Source: Karalla daura (lineage: Eukaryota > Chordata > Actinopteri > Chaetodontiformes > Leiognathidae). Taken from it: a DNA stretch of 64,000 nucleotides. Below, in pieces: positions 61,273 through 64,000 of this stretch. The stretch covers positions 18,169,519 through 18,233,518 of the forward strand of contig CM055206.1 of NCBI GenBank assembly GCA_029224185.1. The letters are read 5' to 3'. The stretch's first letter is position 1; the number at the start of each line of letters is the position of its first letter. A model generated the notes under the pieces. It did not search any database. It saw only the letters and a program-made list of their open reading frames with translations, and was not told the DNA's origin. A program made the translations under genes and the position numbers.

Positions 61273-61375
61273 TTTGGGGTTCAGCATCTTGCCCAAGGAC
61301 GGTCCTAATCTGCAGCTCTGCAGAGATGAGGATCAGACCGCAGACCTGAGCCTCATCGTTAGGCAACCACTGACG
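61273..61375. repeat. fragment of a dispersed fish repeat (tRNA-like end)
   Basis: CAGCATCTTGCCCAAGGAC and the later GATGAGGATCAGACCGCAGA, CGTTAGGCAACCAC segment resemble a common teleost element whose minus strand carries a tRNA-like part. Confidence 0.4.
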
Positions 61376-62404
61376 GGGTTCCAGCTCCGACATGCCACAG
61401 ACACAGGGAATGAAGGAACGTTAGCTGCGTGTACAGCTTGAATTCGAGAGGTCGACCCTTTTCTCCAGTACGTGATCAGAGGGTGACATCCCGTTGGATC
61501 TAAATCTTGGAGAGACCGACCCGGCATCGTGTCAAAGCACAACAGGAAGTGAAACCACTTGAGACGATGTGAGTTTGTCCTTTTGTCCTTTTGCCATTTT
61601 CATTTCTTTTTGCGGCCGATCGCCTCCCGTCCACAGCCTCGCTGTGCAGCTCAGACGCGTCCAGGAGCCAGCACAACACTCAGCCCACAGCTCAGACCGA
61701 GCTAATGTGAGCCGACGTGCCAGTCTAGCAACACCCTACCCATAATGCACCACTCAGGCCAGCGTTGTGCCTGTCTCTGTCACATTTCTGCGTCGGGCCA
61801 AGGCTCTTTGCTCCAGATCATCCATCATAACAAATCACTTTTCAACACGGCTCCGTCCTCTCAAATTAGGGACATACGTTGAGCGCTGCAGCCTCGCTCT
61901 GACCCCGGCTCCGTCCATCTGCTGCTCGTTACTCCAGCGACCCTCAAACAACATAAAACCTGATTATCAAGCCCCTCGTCTCTGTGAGGCATGTCGCGAC
62001 ACGCCGCTTATCTGCCCTTACATAAAACACGCTCCGTCCCACGTTCATGTTGTGATCTCTGTGGGGCCCGGAGGTTTCATAGAAGCACAACAGACAGAAA
62101 AGAGTAGAGGCTGCAGCGTGTTTGTGTGTGAGCAGCTGATGCTCGCAGCTCCAGAGCAGAGCTGCAGTCCTGGCTGTCAGATGCTCTCAGGCCGGCCCTG
62201 CGGGGCCCGGCTTGTTATTGTTGAAACGCTGTCAGCCCAGCGGCCAAACGGGACTCGGAAAAGCCAAGAGATTAATAACGTGAAGCTCTGCTAAAACAAA
62301 CTATTAATGAGTGCGCAGTTTCGTCAGGACCACCGGGGCCGAGGCACGCAGGCTCGGATGTGTGTGAGGAGCCTGAGCGGGGGGCCAGGGCGGGGGGCCA
62401 CGGT

Positions 62405-62434
<30 letters not shown>
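62405..62434. repeat. run of 30 consecutive G
   Basis: Thirty G in a row, preceded by a GGGG-rich stretch from 62378. Length accuracy is doubtful. Confidence 0.95.
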
Positions 62435-62436
<2 letters not shown>

Positions 62437-63624
62437 GTTCTCTAAACTCTAGATTTGAGAGCAGAGAGTTGGCTCCGGATCGCTAACTTTAAGCAGGATG
62501 AAGCGATGTAGAGGCCGGAGCGGACGGAGAGGAGGAGGCGCTCACCACCGCTGGAACCTTAAGGACTTTGTTGAACTTGTTGAGTTTTCATCTCCTGGTT
62601 CCTGTGGTTCCAGATGAGGCGAGAGCGCGGACAAAGAGAAGAGAGGAAAACTGTAGCTTCTCAATCAGTGGAAAGTGGAACCAGACATCTAGCCGACCTC
62701 ACCTGACCTCATCAGGCTCTGCTCCGAGCTGAATATTTCACCGACAGTCATGGTCCCCAGAAGATGAATTTGTGAACACGGCGAGAGGAAAGTTTTCACT
62801 TATGAAGTGAAATGTTCTCCTAGATAGATTGGACAACATTTGGAACAAATACTCACAACCACCCCCCCACCCACCCCCGCCTCCCCCCTAGGGATGAATA
62901 ACTTTTGGCTTCTCGTCCAGCATCCACCACCACCGTCATCATCATCCAGTCAAATCACCCAGTTTGGTTTGGAACCAAAATTCTTGCAAAACCACAAAAC
63001 TCCCATCAGCCTCAGCTGTTGTTAAATCACCACACGACTGAAAGCTCGAATAAACCAGCACGGCAACACTTTGATTTGTCAGTAATTCAGTAATATATAT
63101 GTATATATATGTAGAGAGAGAGAGAGAGAGAAATGTAAATATACATAGAGACAAAGGGAAGTTTAAAGTGCAGTGATGCAGATGTGTATAGATGGACCAT
63201 GGATATGCTTGTGGACCTGCAGATGATTGTTCTGCATTAAGTTGAACTGAATTGAGGCCGAACGTTGTAAATCTGTAGGAAGCATCTTCATTTTCCCAGT
63301 GAAACACACATCGTCTGAGTGATATAACTGGGTATGATTCAGTCTAGCTGTGCAGCATAATTCAGCTGTTTATGTGCATATCATGTCTGGTCATCTCAGA
63401 AGACGTCGTATAGAAATGTTTCTGACTTTATTCTCCCACTCGTTTCTTTTACTGCGCTGCCTGTAATCTGTTGTTTTCTGTTATTATTGCTTCCAAATGT
63501 CTCATTAATACAGATGTCCCCACTCTAGGACTAATAGATTTATCTTTGATATCTTGCTGAATATGTAACAATTCCCTCTTCTTAATGTCTCAGCCTGCAT
63601 GCCAAACATTTCTGACTTCACAAG

Positions 63625-63671
<47 letters not shown>
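63625..63671. repeat. (CA)n microsatellite
   Basis: About 23 CA units. Confidence 0.95.
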
Positions 63672-63673
<2 letters not shown>

Positions 63674-63728
63674 GGCCTCATCTCCTAATGTGTCCTTTTC
63701 ACAGTCCCCTGACCTGAGGTCAGCTGTT

Positions 63729-63731
<3 letters not shown>

Positions 63732-63817
<86 letters not shown>
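63732..63817. repeat. (TG)n microsatellite
   Basis: About 43 TG units with one CG step. It forms an inverted pair with the CA array 60 bases upstream. Confidence 0.95.
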
Positions 63818-63818
<1 letters not shown>

Positions 63819-64000
63819 CCTGGCATCATAGAGCTGTAAATGAAGAATGTTTAGATCAGAGCCGCTGGACTGGACGTGAGCTGGACAAAAACAAACCATG
63901 AATTTTGAAGCATTCCCACAACACGCTGTGTTGTGGTCCGCCCCGTCAAACATGTGGTTCCCATTGTGGTCAGAGCTCACTCTCCCCTCTCTCTCTCTCT

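Noticed and set aside
61767..62294. 175-residue plus-strand frame in the last SCARA5 intron
   Set aside because: No Gly-X-Y or SRCR pattern, no convincing splice sites at either end and no recognised family.

Overview
The window is nuclear genomic DNA of a bony fish, most likely a teleost. The evidence is split vertebrate genes with GT-AG introns, very dense (CA)n and other microsatellites, fragments of repeat families common in teleost genomes, and a 100-base N scaffold gap. No operons, CRISPR arrays or rRNA were seen. Nearly all of the sequence is intron or intergenic DNA.

Three genes are well supported. (1) The 5' half of SCARA5 (scavenger receptor class A member 5, a ferritin receptor) lies on the + strand. 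It has a TATA box near 18.05 kb, a probable non-coding exon ending at 18318, and six coding exons (24267-24378, 28028-28156, 54368-54567, 55800-55978, 56224-56350, 56641-56809). Their phases join into 305 codons plus one base, giving the cytosolic tail, membrane anchor and stalk. The collagen and SRCR exons must lie beyond 64000. (2) A 1041-codon open frame lies on the - strand at 44671-47796, antisense inside the 26-kb third SCARA5 intron. I do not recognise its product. It is built from a duplicated ~235-residue module, a 52-residue tandem repeat and three 23-residue repeats. A promoter-like region with two CRE palindromes lies upstream, and a ~1-kb tandem duplication downstream carries a stump of its last codons. 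(3) Two - strand exons at 14015-14155 and 14664-14799 encode a complete SAM domain, with a candidate terminal exon and poly(A) signals below them.

Weaker items are a terminal exon of an unknown - strand gene at 738-844 with a nearby AATAAA, a 48-nt symmetric exon candidate at 1960-2007, two short ORFs, and exon-like fragments near 49.5-50 kb.

Layout: 0-2.2 kb, 3' end of a - strand gene and exon-like pieces; 2.2-12.4 kb, repeats with no gene seen; 12.4-14.8 kb, SAM gene; 18-18.3 kb, SCARA5 promoter; 18.3-56.8 kb, SCARA5 with the nested gene at 43.5-48.1 kb; 56.8-64 kb, SCARA5 intron with a large GATA/GACA array and a run of 30 G. The most promising undescribed element is the nested gene and its duplicated flank.
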